Shown piece after piece: positions 55,101 to 63,958 of a stretch of 64,000 nucleotides of DNA. Source of the stretch: Aquimarina algiphila (GTDB taxonomy: Bacteria; Bacteroidota; Bacteroidia; Flavobacteriales; Flavobacteriaceae); assembly GCF_007489275.1 (NCBI RefSeq), contig NZ_VLNR01000019.1, positions 23,194 to 87,193 of the forward strand, written 5' to 3'. Made by a program: the position numbers and the translations under genes. Below the pieces are notes generated by a model. It was not told the origin of the DNA and did no database searches. It saw only the letters and a list, made by a program, of their open reading frames with translations. Position 1 is the first letter of the stretch. Every line of letters starts with the position of its first letter.

Positions 55101-58100
55101 TGGTTATAGGTACACAATAGATTATTTATTTGAAAGCAATAAATCACATACCTTAAATCCCGGAAAATTAATTGAAGTAAACAAAGCGACCTATGGTACC
55201 ATTGCCGGTGATACTTTTGATGATATTAGTAAAAAATCGATGTATAACGATCAAGTTACGGCATCAGCTTTGGCAACCACAAATGCCAATGATACCACAA
55301 TTCTTCAGGAAGGTATTATCGTTGATTATGCAGGCAAAGATTCTATTGTCGTGCAGTCCGGTAATTCATTGAATAGTTTAGCAAAAGACTTTGATGTTAC
55401 TTTAGATGAATTACTAACGAACACAGATATATTAACAAAAGAAGGGTTGTTAATGCCATCTTCGGTATTAACAGTATCAGATTTTAAAGGGATGACTCAA
55501 GACGGAGATACCTTGATTACTTTCTCTGCAAGATACGGAGTAAGTATTATTTCTTTGGCAATTACAAGTAATGATACTATCATTGATTTATTTAATAGTA
55601 GTGATAATAATGGACAATTAGTCTTAAATGACCTGCCGCAGTTTGAAGTTGGTAAATTGATTGCAGAGATTCAAGCTGATAGTGGATTACAACAATTATC
55701 TGGTATGGCATCACGTTATTATCTTTCAGGTTTACGATTACCAACTTCGGGTATTACACCAAAATATCAGGGGATGTGGTTAGATGACACATTGGTTTAT
55801 GAACAAGATACTGCAGGTTTATTTGCCTTGACAGGGCAGCAATTCCCTCTACCTACGTTAGCTGATAAAGAATCTTATGATATTACCTTTACAATCCCAT
55901 CTGATATTACATGGATAAGTTTTGAGAAAACGGGAGATACCTTAATCATAGAGATTACTGATGATTCTTCATCTTACGAACAAATCAATACGGTTAGAAG
56001 TTATGCAACTAAGAATTATCTGGATTTGGAAATTCAACATCTGGGATTAGGTGATATGTTTAGTAATAGCTGTGGACATTATACCTTTAGTACGGTAAGT
56101 CCATGGAAAGCTGGTTCGGCCATTGCGTTACCCTATAACGGATCGACAAATGAATCACAAATTTTAAATATTTGGTCATTACCAGCAAACTTGATGGAGA
56201 TCGCAAATCCATCAGGAAGAGCTGTGCAACCTCGATTTGAAGTAGTAACAGGTGCTGTAGATCCTACAACGAATGCGATGAAATCGACGCCAGTTACTAA
56301 TTATGGTTGGGGAACACAAGTAACTTTTACAATCAAAAAAGTACCTCCGGTAGACAACAGTCCAGCTTCATTAACTACCTATGAGATTAGTGGTGCAGAT
56401 GGTAATAATGCTTTATTGTTAGAACAAATGGTTACTTATTTAGAGAACAATGATAACCTGATCAATCAATTAGCTTTTGGATATATTCCAAACCAGTCTA
56501 ATGGCGATAATCCGGGTGTTCAAACAGATCCAATAAATGATCTGACAATAGGTGTTGCACAGGCCAATTTATCTACCTTTACAAGACCAGATACAGCAAC
56601 AATACAAGCTTTTTTGAAAACATTACAAATTGATAGTGAGGCTAGTAATCTTTTAAACAAACCAACAGACTTGATTACTTTGTTATGGCAAGCCAGTATT
56701 ACTAGGGATGGAGGATATTATTTATACTATTACAATAGTGAAAATGGTACCGGTTTACCAGATCATATTTTTAATGATAAAGGAGAGGCCAGTCTATCAT
56801 TGATAGTATTGTATACTGCTCCTGTACTAAGTGACGAGCAGAATATATTACAACCATATATGAATACCTTTGTTACAGGAGAAGCTATTAATGTTAATAA
56901 TAGTTCTGTATACGCCAAGGCTAACCCGGTAAGTAAAACAGTAGTTTTTAATACGGGAGATACGCTAAGTGATTTGGCGTACCAATACTATACTAATATT
57001 GCAGACGTCGTAGAAGACAATTTGACCGCTATACTAACGGCAGGATTATCAATAGACGTGCCTGAAGGAACTTATCAGGTTGGACAAGATGGTAGTGGAC
57101 AAGGGGAATCTCTAGAGGCTATTGCAATTAAGTTTGGAACTACAACAGATGCTATCAAAAAAGCAAATCCTTTAGTGACTAACTGGCCGGATGTACTACC
57201 CTTATATTTTGGACTTAGGTTACCTTTATTAACAATAACTTCGGGCGAAGACAATAGTAAAACATTACTAGATATTGCTACGTATTATGGTATGGATTTA
57301 GCTGCTCTGGCACATTATAACAGTACATTGGTTAACTTATTTTCTAATGGTACTCAATTAACAATGATTGGTGGTCCTATTACACGTGTTGCCGCTGTAC
57401 CTGCAGGAGTAGTATCTCTAGAAGGTAAACGTATAGAACCGGCTGAAGTACCAGATAAGTATAGTGACCCTGATTATGCAAAAATCTTCTTGCAAAATGA
57501 TTTTTCTATATTGAGTTTTCAATTGATCAACAATGATTGGTTCAAAGCCAGTAAACCAAGTTTACCAACTGGACCAACAGCTCCTAAATCAAATAATGGT
57601 GACAGTTGTGGTAAACAACCCGATACTAGTGGAAAATGGATGTTCCAGCAATCCGTGCCATACAGCAAATTTGCCAATACACTGCAAAATAAAGGAAGGA
57701 ATGGATTACCAGATACTTCTAATAGCCCATATAAAGGCATTGGATATCTTGTACAACCAGACTTCATGTGGATGGATATTTATGGAAATACTGCATTAAC
57801 TACTATTTCAGAACCACCCCGTACGTCGGATGATATTAGTAACAAAACTCCAATATTAACAGGGTATACTGATGCTATTTTAGGAATTAACCAATGGCCT
57901 TCGGTATCTTCGCAATGGATCGTAGCCAAAGATACTACTGCAGAAATTCAGATTCCGTTGACTTTTGATATCTCTGCGTATAATGGATTACTTTCTGCAA
58001 AGGCAACAGATAATACCACGATACTATTGACCTTCACAGAAACTTTAGATGCTACTACAGCAACTTCTTTAGGTAATTATGAAATCAGTCCAAATCTGGT

Positions 58101-61100
58101 CATCAACAATGCAAAATTAGGTGCTGATACAAAAACGGTAGTACTCACTGTAGATGAGATGTCTGAAGGTGTAAAATATACCTTGGGTATAGGAAACATT
58201 CAAAACGAATCAAAGAAAACCACGTTTAATGGTCAAGCTACATACAGCTACCCTGATATGAGCGAAGAATCTAGCTCTACAGTATTGTCACGAGCAACAA
58301 ACGACTTTATAGTTTATGAAAAATTAGCATATCAACTTACAGATCCCAACGGGATAATTATAAATATGCGAACCAGTTTGTTTGATTCGATTTTTGAAGT
58401 TGGGGATGCTATGTATTCTGATTTGGTATATGACTGGATTGCATCTATTTATAATTTCTTACAAGATCGAAAACAAGGAGGAACAAGCGTTGCTCCTCCA
58501 TCTCCGGTCTTTACATTCAAATTTGCTATTGACCCCGCTCAGGTAATTAGTGATCAAATTATAGAATTGACACTTGATATGAGCATTTCTAGAGTTGGAG
58601 GTGCAGTTATGGGTGAATTTGAAACTACCGGAGGTATCAAAAAAGTAATAACTGAAATTGCACCATCATCTAATGATAGTAACAATAACTCTAGAGCATT
58701 GAATGCATTTGCAGAGGCTTTTGAAGAGATAATGACTATAGACAACCAATATTATCTAAAAATAGCAACAGGAGCCAATAGAGAGAACAACAACCAACAA
58801 AAATCAGATCGAACCATATGGGCGGTACGATTAGGAATAGATCATAAACAACCTATTTCATATCAGGTAAATACTCCTGGAGTACCTCAGTTATTTGCGC
58901 CAAGACCTGTTTCTAATAAGCTTGAAAGTAGAAATGGAGTTTCAATCTATAACTATACTACCGGAAAAGGAATCAGTACTGAACCAGATTCTCAAAAGGA
59001 TTTCACAGAGATTGATATGGATCAGTGGGTAAGTCAGTTATTTACTGCGATTGATGATATTCTCACACCCGAATTTACCGGTCCAATACAGTTAATTGAT
59101 AAAAAATTAGGCGCTACTAACCTAAAAAATATACAAGATACAAAGGAATCGTTGGCAGAAATTACAAAAATGCTAATGGTCCATGTTTTCAAAGATGAAA
59201 CAGGAAGCGCTTCTGCTATACAAGAAGCTTTCTTACAATCATTACTATCACAATTATCAAATTTATACAATACCAGTTCTGGTATCCAGTTTGATGTTAA
59301 TGTTAAGGCAGATAAACCTGTGGACACTGCACCTAACTTATTTGGTAATGTCATTCAAAATACTGTGTTTGAAGGTGCAGTTTCTTCTGAAGATAAATTG
59401 ACTATAGTAAGCTTGTATTTTAGTGCTCCATTGGATAAAACTAGTGCAACCAATATCGTCAACTATACAATTACAGATCCATTAACAGTAAAATCAGCAA
59501 TTCTTGATGATGATGCCAAGAGTGTGGTACTAACCATTTCTGGTAATGTTGTACTAAATAATACCAGCGTAACTATTGGCGATGGTTTACTTGATGTTAA
59601 TTTAAGACCCATCGAAGGAACTAAAACCTTAACTATAACAACTAATTTCGTAAGTTACTCCAAACCAGACCAGTTAACCATAACTTCAGCAAAAATTGAG
59701 CTGAATAATGATGATCAATCATTAGCTTTTCTATTGAATACTCCGGAAATTGTACGTAGTGAAGGTGGAGAGGTATTATCCAAAATAAACCTGAACCTGA
59801 ATTATAAGGGAACGAATATAGAACATCAGATTGCAACTCCTATTAATGGATTTACACCTTCTACCTGGTTAAATTTTGTCATACCAGACAAAAATATGCC
59901 ATTAGAAAATGAATTAGGAGGGTTTGAAGTGCCAATGATTTTAAGAGCTTTCCCTCAAAATCCTTCTTTAGTAAACCAATTAGGTGAGGCCAACAACCCA
60001 GAATCAACCGATATTAGTAAATTGTTAGAATGGAATTATGAATTCGAATATTCCCAACCATTCCACTATCCCCAGGATACGCTTTATTGTACCGTAGCAT
60101 TCAATATAAAAACAAATGATCTCAGGGCAATGGCACTAGAAATGGATATATTTGATGCTCTTGCAGAGTTTATTATGGTATACCCTTCTGTAGATAAAGA
60201 TCTAAAATCTTTGGTTACCAAGATTGATGCCCAGGTATATAATGAGAGCAACTCAAGTTCTGAGGAACTCTTTACAAATGCCGGTATCGCCATTAGTTCA
60301 TTCACAGAACTCATCGATAATGTCACTCAATCTGCTAATAAAGCTGGTGGATTGTTAATTAACAACACCAATCGTATCTACAAAGCAGGAAATGAGGATT
60401 TATCTTATGACTTCCAGATCCGAGAAGCCGGCCAAAGCCTAAAAGTTGGAGAAAACATAGAGCAGGTACAGGTCATTACAGTATATGGTAAACCACCTAG
60501 TGGTGTCGGTATTCCTGAGATACATATTGATAATTACACTATGCATCTATGGACACAAGGTACTTGTGATGGTATTGTTTGTTATTATTATACTGATTCT
60601 GATGGGAAACCGCTATTAAGTGATGAGGCACAAAGTATACAGAAACGAACTGTTATATTACCAAAACTAAATATCTTACAACGTCAGGATGCGATGACAT
60701 CTATGTATTTAACACGTAATGAGGGGTTAATTCCTGGTAAAACCATTAATTCACAGTTTGTATATACTACAGGAGAATTATCATTCTCTAATCCATTGTT
60801 ACCCACAATAACGAATATGCAAACTATTAAGATTGCTAATTTACCTAATAACCAAGGTTCTCCTACGGTAAGATCATTATACGAGCAATTACAGGTATTA
60901 ATGCAAGCACTATTAAAAGAAAACACAGAACCATCTTTACGGTTTCAGATGACTTGTAGTTATGATTATCAAATTAATAGTGGATTAAACCCGATTAATT
61001 TACCAATATTAATGCAATCCCTTATTTTGGTAGAATTGACAAGTGAATTAGATCCAATGTTACAAAGTTGGGCAGATGCCATTAATGATTGGTTTAAATC

Positions 61101-61239
61101 CAATAACCCTAGCAGAGTAAGTGGTATTCTAAACTTTGATTTAGTTATTTTTTCTAATTTGACTCAACAACCATATCCATTATTACATTTGACGAATTTG
61201 GTTTTAAATTTAAACTATATCAAACCAGCATTAGGATAA
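49111..61239 (+). CDS. Giant multidomain protein, ~4042 residues, function unknown
   Basis: The frame is open from a TTG at 49087; I prefer the ATG at 49111. Domains (numbered from ATG): about 40-565 possibly GT-B-like, with VSDAPGYGHQTNTVNLLYQL and the acceptor-side PPVFEGQNTGNLALQFGQPY; about 630-1680 long beta-rich repeats (IAINLGLFKIKISFSFDL-like strands); LysM-like clusters at about 2024-2190 (DSIVVQSGNSLNSLAKDFDV) and 2609-2757 (FNTGDTLSDLAYQYY); SbsA-type Ig-like domains at about 2954-3049 (ILLTFTETLDATTATSLGNY) and 3420-3512 (SLYFSAPLDKTSATN). The last 530 residues are unassigned. There is no signal peptide, sorting domain or transmembrane helix, so export, if any, must be unusual. 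No stop or frameshift interrupts 12 kb, so the gene is under selection. Confidence 0.85.
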   Translation: MGFSSIFKAIIDYFTTAEQEDQLSGSLSLFTKYLNGSDNTTIRMWVSDAPGYGHQTNTVNLLYQLTNSSEKNGYGYQGSIEVYYLEDKDKTVLTKLYQLLPELDNKPEGEVNNATVKLIEWKPEETPPNPVVNLGFTGAEDQIDDNGTIKSPELAKRLNTNYFLRLEPYLWTTPEEIQFLNSTKKTVNLTHQKLLNYGAFKQRAYWEEIPVPEPDWNYYKENGYANQVAVLQSLLSKTDNYDLGAVYSIRTKGNYELAPPPEERMFEVITGYMASQMKGTSIRSGAKPIVVLSMDNFSNRTGGGETPISQLIEGDFSFQESTWNSQLNPDLDRLKKFNIKPETLSDKERNQIIQLLKPHTYRSNYLSSVKASERIEYVWEANDINVKAKYSWLNGAKNRILFVQLGRVPAPIFNYLLYKSAMPPVFEGQNTGNLALQFGQPYFHVARPNSGNVQYPTTLLGYSDFDVYEDYSNIYMPVVYVPTIVYKMQQIANKINFPIYTWPSKINENPSEIIGAFIREYKESAEGEYQTYYNTIKSFYQNPANDKFRIASSYLGYILQAEGIIEANSSLKASAIAKSAYATGVSQLEQGSYDNNDSIGNKNGDDSTPLDTLLTKLYENLDADTILNLFPGVYSAGPIFDFISGLLGVKVTLTNTTITPAKGTVNPTEIIVNGKSSVLEDTPLEFTITFTAPEGNVVSDWKMKYTGDWLTEQLPWLQFENPYISLQVADSLLPAQGSVGGMLQGLDLDLDITLPINDGLWQLTGHFDEPASISKFYQLAGGVNLVQSLPSPFNAFTAIGVTDLQLAYNTKENKIQYVSFVMATAEKVTLMTGLDMDSVTLNVLIQEPGILAKRSTSWSTKGKFTIGTGDNAGVIITSMNYPDTIFRGQLASGVIKVTDLFNLFLPGTVFNPQGYSPEITEFNASFEGTTGNYSVTSNLNFDWTFQIISGAPSITINEVGVQVQSENTQLQGGLSGGFTFGEGATAFSISLSANYSSDGGWIFKGEQNTETPLQLTALANQLLPSNWQIPSEYNYSLVGLNFSFSETKKYYEIGGATDGYWKIPFINLNIKADLKFGYGIYGDNNADSKTEQLISSQKAITTIDATDDKVGYYCTLNADIEWIGIKMKLFYDYNPDVLTFGFTWGYLTGTIVEKEVEKGKPKHWIGTLKFTESVSLGSIIEDAISWATGYKFGLGAPWSLLNSLPLNKLELIYDFTAETVSFAIDIGEINLGFCKIKKIGLNYQAGKKDAAENGVFITIDGNFFWITNENKAEGLSPNQIKWDAAKPEDTPSPSGQGNNYLDLRLLAMGQHVTIPGINDVSSVQDAIKLMADLPDTKSGEIPNIVFDPNSSWLIGMDFGILKLQSDDKKSSGKEVVKVDDSGKDYFIDMQIVFNDPNLYALRIALNGGPARIFKGLDFQILYRKISDSVGVYQAQITLPDAMRKIQLGQVNITLPVFGMEIYTNGDFLADLGFPYDADFTRSFTLQTIIYVPFPIPVMGSAGLYFGKKSSATSTEVPQIDNGTFNPVILLGVGIQFGLGYDFNAGILSAGFSLTIVTIIEGVLAKFNPYQEENTENGNQADIAPAYYYSIKGVVGIQGKLYGYVDFKIIKAEVNVLLSILADITITAYEPILLGITARVSVAVSVKINLGLFKIKISFSFDLTLRESFEIKVGGGSSPWHVVTEGTKESMTMLKMNASPRRMARFNADAFLISITDNFNDHPDWSNLTAPATKQPLTGYIGFGLSIAGDLAKKPSDQLAVYSAMLFLESTASAVDDPNSAKQKAMGTTPDTSFEYIGKLVFRWVIAAFYNGSISAEDVDKLAISETRLQEIYDYLNNANNTAPIPLDAINSLLNTQVSMTVSHPSDQETESDAAYFPMIPQLSITLPAFEGHKSLEYAFADYNSLSDTYIDELRIYFDDLAVQLKQSNDFSLENALAVTNDTESMATFIYSDYFLLLAKQMVENAQNALRAFQYQILEGQTIAEIISWINTHGQFSSGYRYTIDYLFESNKSHTLNPGKLIEVNKATYGTIAGDTFDDISKKSMYNDQVTASALATTNANDTTILQEGIIVDYAGKDSIVVQSGNSLNSLAKDFDVTLDELLTNTDILTKEGLLMPSSVLTVSDFKGMTQDGDTLITFSARYGVSIISLAITSNDTIIDLFNSSDNNGQLVLNDLPQFEVGKLIAEIQADSGLQQLSGMASRYYLSGLRLPTSGITPKYQGMWLDDTLVYEQDTAGLFALTGQQFPLPTLADKESYDITFTIPSDITWISFEKTGDTLIIEITDDSSSYEQINTVRSYATKNYLDLEIQHLGLGDMFSNSCGHYTFSTVSPWKAGSAIALPYNGSTNESQILNIWSLPANLMEIANPSGRAVQPRFEVVTGAVDPTTNAMKSTPVTNYGWGTQVTFTIKKVPPVDNSPASLTTYEISGADGNNALLLEQMVTYLENNDNLINQLAFGYIPNQSNGDNPGVQTDPINDLTIGVAQANLSTFTRPDTATIQAFLKTLQIDSEASNLLNKPTDLITLLWQASITRDGGYYLYYYNSENGTGLPDHIFNDKGEASLSLIVLYTAPVLSDEQNILQPYMNTFVTGEAINVNNSSVYAKANPVSKTVVFNTGDTLSDLAYQYYTNIADVVEDNLTAILTAGLSIDVPEGTYQVGQDGSGQGESLEAIAIKFGTTTDAIKKANPLVTNWPDVLPLYFGLRLPLLTITSGEDNSKTLLDIATYYGMDLAALAHYNSTLVNLFSNGTQLTMIGGPITRVAAVPAGVVSLEGKRIEPAEVPDKYSDPDYAKIFLQNDFSILSFQLINNDWFKASKPSLPTGPTAPKSNNGDSCGKQPDTSGKWMFQQSVPYSKFANTLQNKGRNGLPDTSNSPYKGIGYLVQPDFMWMDIYGNTALTTISEPPRTSDDISNKTPILTGYTDAILGINQWPSVSSQWIVAKDTTAEIQIPLTFDISAYNGLLSAKATDNTTILLTFTETLDATTATSLGNYEISPNLVINNAKLGADTKTVVLTVDEMSEGVKYTLGIGNIQNESKKTTFNGQATYSYPDMSEESSSTVLSRATNDFIVYEKLAYQLTDPNGIIINMRTSLFDSIFEVGDAMYSDLVYDWIASIYNFLQDRKQGGTSVAPPSPVFTFKFAIDPAQVISDQIIELTLDMSISRVGGAVMGEFETTGGIKKVITEIAPSSNDSNNNSRALNAFAEAFEEIMTIDNQYYLKIATGANRENNNQQKSDRTIWAVRLGIDHKQPISYQVNTPGVPQLFAPRPVSNKLESRNGVSIYNYTTGKGISTEPDSQKDFTEIDMDQWVSQLFTAIDDILTPEFTGPIQLIDKKLGATNLKNIQDTKESLAEITKMLMVHVFKDETGSASAIQEAFLQSLLSQLSNLYNTSSGIQFDVNVKADKPVDTAPNLFGNVIQNTVFEGAVSSEDKLTIVSLYFSAPLDKTSATNIVNYTITDPLTVKSAILDDDAKSVVLTISGNVVLNNTSVTIGDGLLDVNLRPIEGTKTLTITTNFVSYSKPDQLTITSAKIELNNDDQSLAFLLNTPEIVRSEGGEVLSKINLNLNYKGTNIEHQIATPINGFTPSTWLNFVIPDKNMPLENELGGFEVPMILRAFPQNPSLVNQLGEANNPESTDISKLLEWNYEFEYSQPFHYPQDTLYCTVAFNIKTNDLRAMALEMDIFDALAEFIMVYPSVDKDLKSLVTKIDAQVYNESNSSSEELFTNAGIAISSFTELIDNVTQSANKAGGLLINNTNRIYKAGNEDLSYDFQIREAGQSLKVGENIEQVQVITVYGKPPSGVGIPEIHIDNYTMHLWTQGTCDGIVCYYYTDSDGKPLLSDEAQSIQKRTVILPKLNILQRQDAMTSMYLTRNEGLIPGKTINSQFVYTTGELSFSNPLLPTITNMQTIKIANLPNNQGSPTVRSLYEQLQVLMQALLKENTEPSLRFQMTCSYDYQINSGLNPINLPILMQSLILVELTSELDPMLQSWADAINDWFKSNNPSRVSGILNFDLVIFSNLTQQPYPLLHLTNLVLNLNYIKPALG

Positions 61240-61254
61240 CCTGAACATAAAAAC

Positions 61255-61280
61255 ACCCTATGCTAATAAGCGCATAGGGT
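61255..61280 (-). terminator. Terminator between the giant gene and the convergent barrel gene
   Basis: The 9-bp stem (61255-61263 with 61272-61280, 8-base loop) is followed on the minus strand by GTTTTTATG. It should terminate the minus-strand barrel gene. The plus-strand U-tract is weak. Confidence 0.65.
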
Positions 61281-61330
61281 ATTTGCTTCAATACAGTATA
61301 TCGATCATCTTGAAGTAATTATAATTACTC

Positions 61331-63742
61331 TTATTCTTTGAGCACTTTATGAAATAAATCCGCTAATCGTATTTCAATAAATTTTATGATCTTTTCTTCG
61401 GAAACTTCATTCTGATACATTGTAAACACTTTTGAAGCATTACGCTTTTTGAGCAGTTTAATATCACCTTCTGGGTTCTCGATATCCTCAAGCTTCAAAT
61501 TCCATTTTAACAACGATTGTAAAAGTTCTGTATGCGATTCATATCGTTTTTCGAGTATTTTCTGTTTTTCAAGATCTTCTGGATCTTTCTCTTCTGCACT
61601 ATTAATTCTGGCACTCAATACTGTAAACTCATCTCGTATTTGGCGATCTATTTCTCTTGCTTCATTAACCAGTTTAACGTAAGATTCATAGATTTTTTTA
61701 TTATAAAATTCTGCAAAATCAAGATATTCGTCCATCGCTTTAAGATAACTAATAGCTATTTCTTTATATACTCTTTTATCTTTTTCTTCAGTTTCTTTAA
61801 GTTGCTCTCCTAATTCACTTAGCCTTCCTTTTTTATCTTTAATAATATGTGCAAATCCCTCTTTTTCTGGTAAATTTAACAGTTGAGGGGTAATATCTTT
61901 TGGTAAACCTTCGTAGCGATATTTTCTATATTGAATTTTAATCGAATCATTATCTTCCTTCGGTTTTTTCTCCTTCTTTTCTCTCTTCTTGAAGTTAATT
62001 TTTGGTTTCTTAAGTCCGAAAGCATAGTTGTATCCAAAAGTAGCAGTAAACTCACTTAAACCACCACTATTCCCGCCATTTCTAAACAGTTGAACAGCGT
62101 TAAGATTAAAATTGTGCCTTTCTTTCAAAGTATAAGTTACCGATCCCCTAAAATTGGTGACATTAGTATTTGCTGTTGCACTATTTGAACTATTGTATCC
62201 TGCAGAAAGTCTGGTGTTTAAAGTTTTTTCAAAATACCTTTTCCCAACACTTATGGTAGGCCCCCACGTAGTAGATTCTTCTCTACCAATGGTATTATAT
62301 GTACCATTTACAGAAGTACTAATATTAAGGTTTCTTTCTGAAAAATCTATGGTATGCCCTATATTCATATTATGAAAAGTAGAAGCATCTCCAAGTCTTA
62401 CAATCCCTCCTTGTTCATTAGATACATCATTTAACGTATAATTAGTAATAAGGTTTTGTCGTGAGGTTTTCTTATTTGAAAGGACATAACTAACGGTAAG
62501 GGTAGCAGTTTGAGACAACTGTTTATAATCCAACTCTTCAATCTGTTCGTCTAGAAGATCTCCATCATTAATCTCATCAAATTGATTGGGTTTAATATTA
62601 GTAAACGTACTAAAATTAGAATACGATCCAGAAATATTTAATCGTTCTGATACTGAGAGTGTAGCATTTAATGATCCTACAGTACGATTTGTATTATTAG
62701 CTTTTAAATTATCTAGATCATCTCTTTGGTAGCCTATATTAAGAGCCAAGGTTAATCTATCTCTAAAAAAAGTATTAGAAGCATCCAAAGTGATATTTTC
62801 GAAATCATTATTGAAAAAATATGCTCCAAGCGTCTCATAACCTGGATCGATTCGCTCATATCCCACACCTAGATTTACCCGGCCAAAAGCATATCCTAAG
62901 CGAGTTTTTACCGCATTATAATATTCTGTAGAGGCACGGTTATTAAAAATTGCTGCTATTGGTGAAATCCCTGAATTATCTGCTTCTTCTGCTCTGGTAT
63001 CTTTGGTTATCGCTGTAGATGCATATTCTGCCTGTAGGCTAAAACTTTTTCCTAGTTTAACCTCTCCTTCCAGACTTATCACCAGGTTTTCTTGTGGTAA
63101 AACTCCTTTAACTTCTGGTATTGAATCAATAGAATTTTGATCATCTTTTGCATAAAACCCTATTACTCCAATTTTATATCGTTCCTTTTCAAAGCTTGTT
63201 TTCAATCCATAACCCATTCGATTAAAAGCCGGGATGGTTCTGGGGTCATCATCATCATTTGTTGCTTTGAGCAAACGACCAGCCATGGCACTAACCTTTA
63301 ACGGGCCAGGTGGTGTAAGGTCCACTCCACCTCCTGTAAACTGATGACCGCTTAATGTATAAGGAGAAAAAGTCATATTTACATTACCTATATGTCCTGT
63401 TACCCATTTATACTTTGGATGTATACTTATACGATTAAAATCAAAAGGTATTTGATATCCTAAATCTTCTCCTTGATTAGAGAAACTATAGGAAATAGGA
63501 ATAGAGAAGCTATAGATATTGATATTAAGTGCTCCTTGTAAAAAATAGGTAAAAGGTTCTCTGTTATTATTTTGATTAGAATTATAATACACTCCTGTAG
63601 CAGATACTTGTCCACTAACTTTAAGCGGTTTACTTTGAGTTATAGATTCATAGTCTAATGTTTGACCGATAGTCAAAAAAGGTAATCCGAAGAATACTAG
63701 TAGTAGTTTTTTCAAATACTTAACATTAGCAGGTGTACTCAA
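61331..63742 (-). CDS. Outer-membrane beta-barrel protein with charged helical C-terminal tail
   Basis: An 803-residue protein. Residues 7-27 are a signal peptide (VKYLKKLLLVFFGLPFLTIGQ). Residues about 35-565 contain many alternating hydrophobic/polar strands ending in aromatic residues (GALNINIYSFSIPISYSFSN, RLTLALNIGYQRDDL, AYGFGRVNLGVGYERI-like), the pattern of a large beta barrel. From about 575 the chain changes to a Lys/Glu-rich region (KKREKKEKKPKEDND), then heptad-like helices to the end. This suggests a barrel with a long periplasmic or surface coiled coil. It is not a TonB receptor, since no TonB box or plug is seen. It is convergent with the giant gene. Function unknown. Confidence 0.82.
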   Translation of the reverse strand: MSTPANVKYLKKLLLVFFGLPFLTIGQTLDYESITQSKPLKVSGQVSATGVYYNSNQNNNREPFTYFLQGALNINIYSFSIPISYSFSNQGEDLGYQIPFDFNRISIHPKYKWVTGHIGNVNMTFSPYTLSGHQFTGGGVDLTPPGPLKVSAMAGRLLKATNDDDDPRTIPAFNRMGYGLKTSFEKERYKIGVIGFYAKDDQNSIDSIPEVKGVLPQENLVISLEGEVKLGKSFSLQAEYASTAITKDTRAEEADNSGISPIAAIFNNRASTEYYNAVKTRLGYAFGRVNLGVGYERIDPGYETLGAYFFNNDFENITLDASNTFFRDRLTLALNIGYQRDDLDNLKANNTNRTVGSLNATLSVSERLNISGSYSNFSTFTNIKPNQFDEINDGDLLDEQIEELDYKQLSQTATLTVSYVLSNKKTSRQNLITNYTLNDVSNEQGGIVRLGDASTFHNMNIGHTIDFSERNLNISTSVNGTYNTIGREESTTWGPTISVGKRYFEKTLNTRLSAGYNSSNSATANTNVTNFRGSVTYTLKERHNFNLNAVQLFRNGGNSGGLSEFTATFGYNYAFGLKKPKINFKKREKKEKKPKEDNDSIKIQYRKYRYEGLPKDITPQLLNLPEKEGFAHIIKDKKGRLSELGEQLKETEEKDKRVYKEIAISYLKAMDEYLDFAEFYNKKIYESYVKLVNEAREIDRQIRDEFTVLSARINSAEEKDPEDLEKQKILEKRYESHTELLQSLLKWNLKLEDIENPEGDIKLLKKRNASKVFTMYQNEVSEEKIIKFIEIRLADLFHKVLKE

Positions 63743-63876
63743 AATAATTTAGGCTTAATCCCTTCAATCTCTTCATTACAAAGAAATTGCAGGCGCGAAT
63801 TTACTAAAAAAAACATATAATAATAACAAAATCTTATGCTTTTATAATTGATTTTTTCAACTTAAATGCCTATTGG

Positions 63877-63922
63877 CTATTTCGGAGTGACTGTGCCACC
63901 TATTTCGGTCAAATGGTGCCAC
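63877..63922 (+). repeat. Two abutting 23-bp direct repeats, probable IS21-family terminus
   Basis: The units 63877-63899 and 63900-63922 both read CTATTTCGG-N8-TGCCAC. Repeated, similar terminal blocks are typical of IS21-family ends, where they bind the transposase. They sit just outside an istB-like C-terminus. The precise outer boundary is not determined, because the partner end is outside the window. Confidence 0.6.
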
Positions 63923-63958
63923 TAAGAGAGATCTTGCAATAATAGTTAAATTTTGTTA

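Noticed and set aside
45527..61239. Polyketide synthase, NRPS or Tc-toxin gene
   Set aside because: No carrier, ketosynthase, adenylation or condensation motifs, and no TcA/TcB/TcC-like signatures such as an Rhs core, were found. The modules seen are LysM-like and Ig-like instead.
45527..61239. T9SS export of the two large proteins
   Set aside because: Neither has a signal peptide or the C-terminal sorting domain that is clear in the nuclease at 41746-43416.
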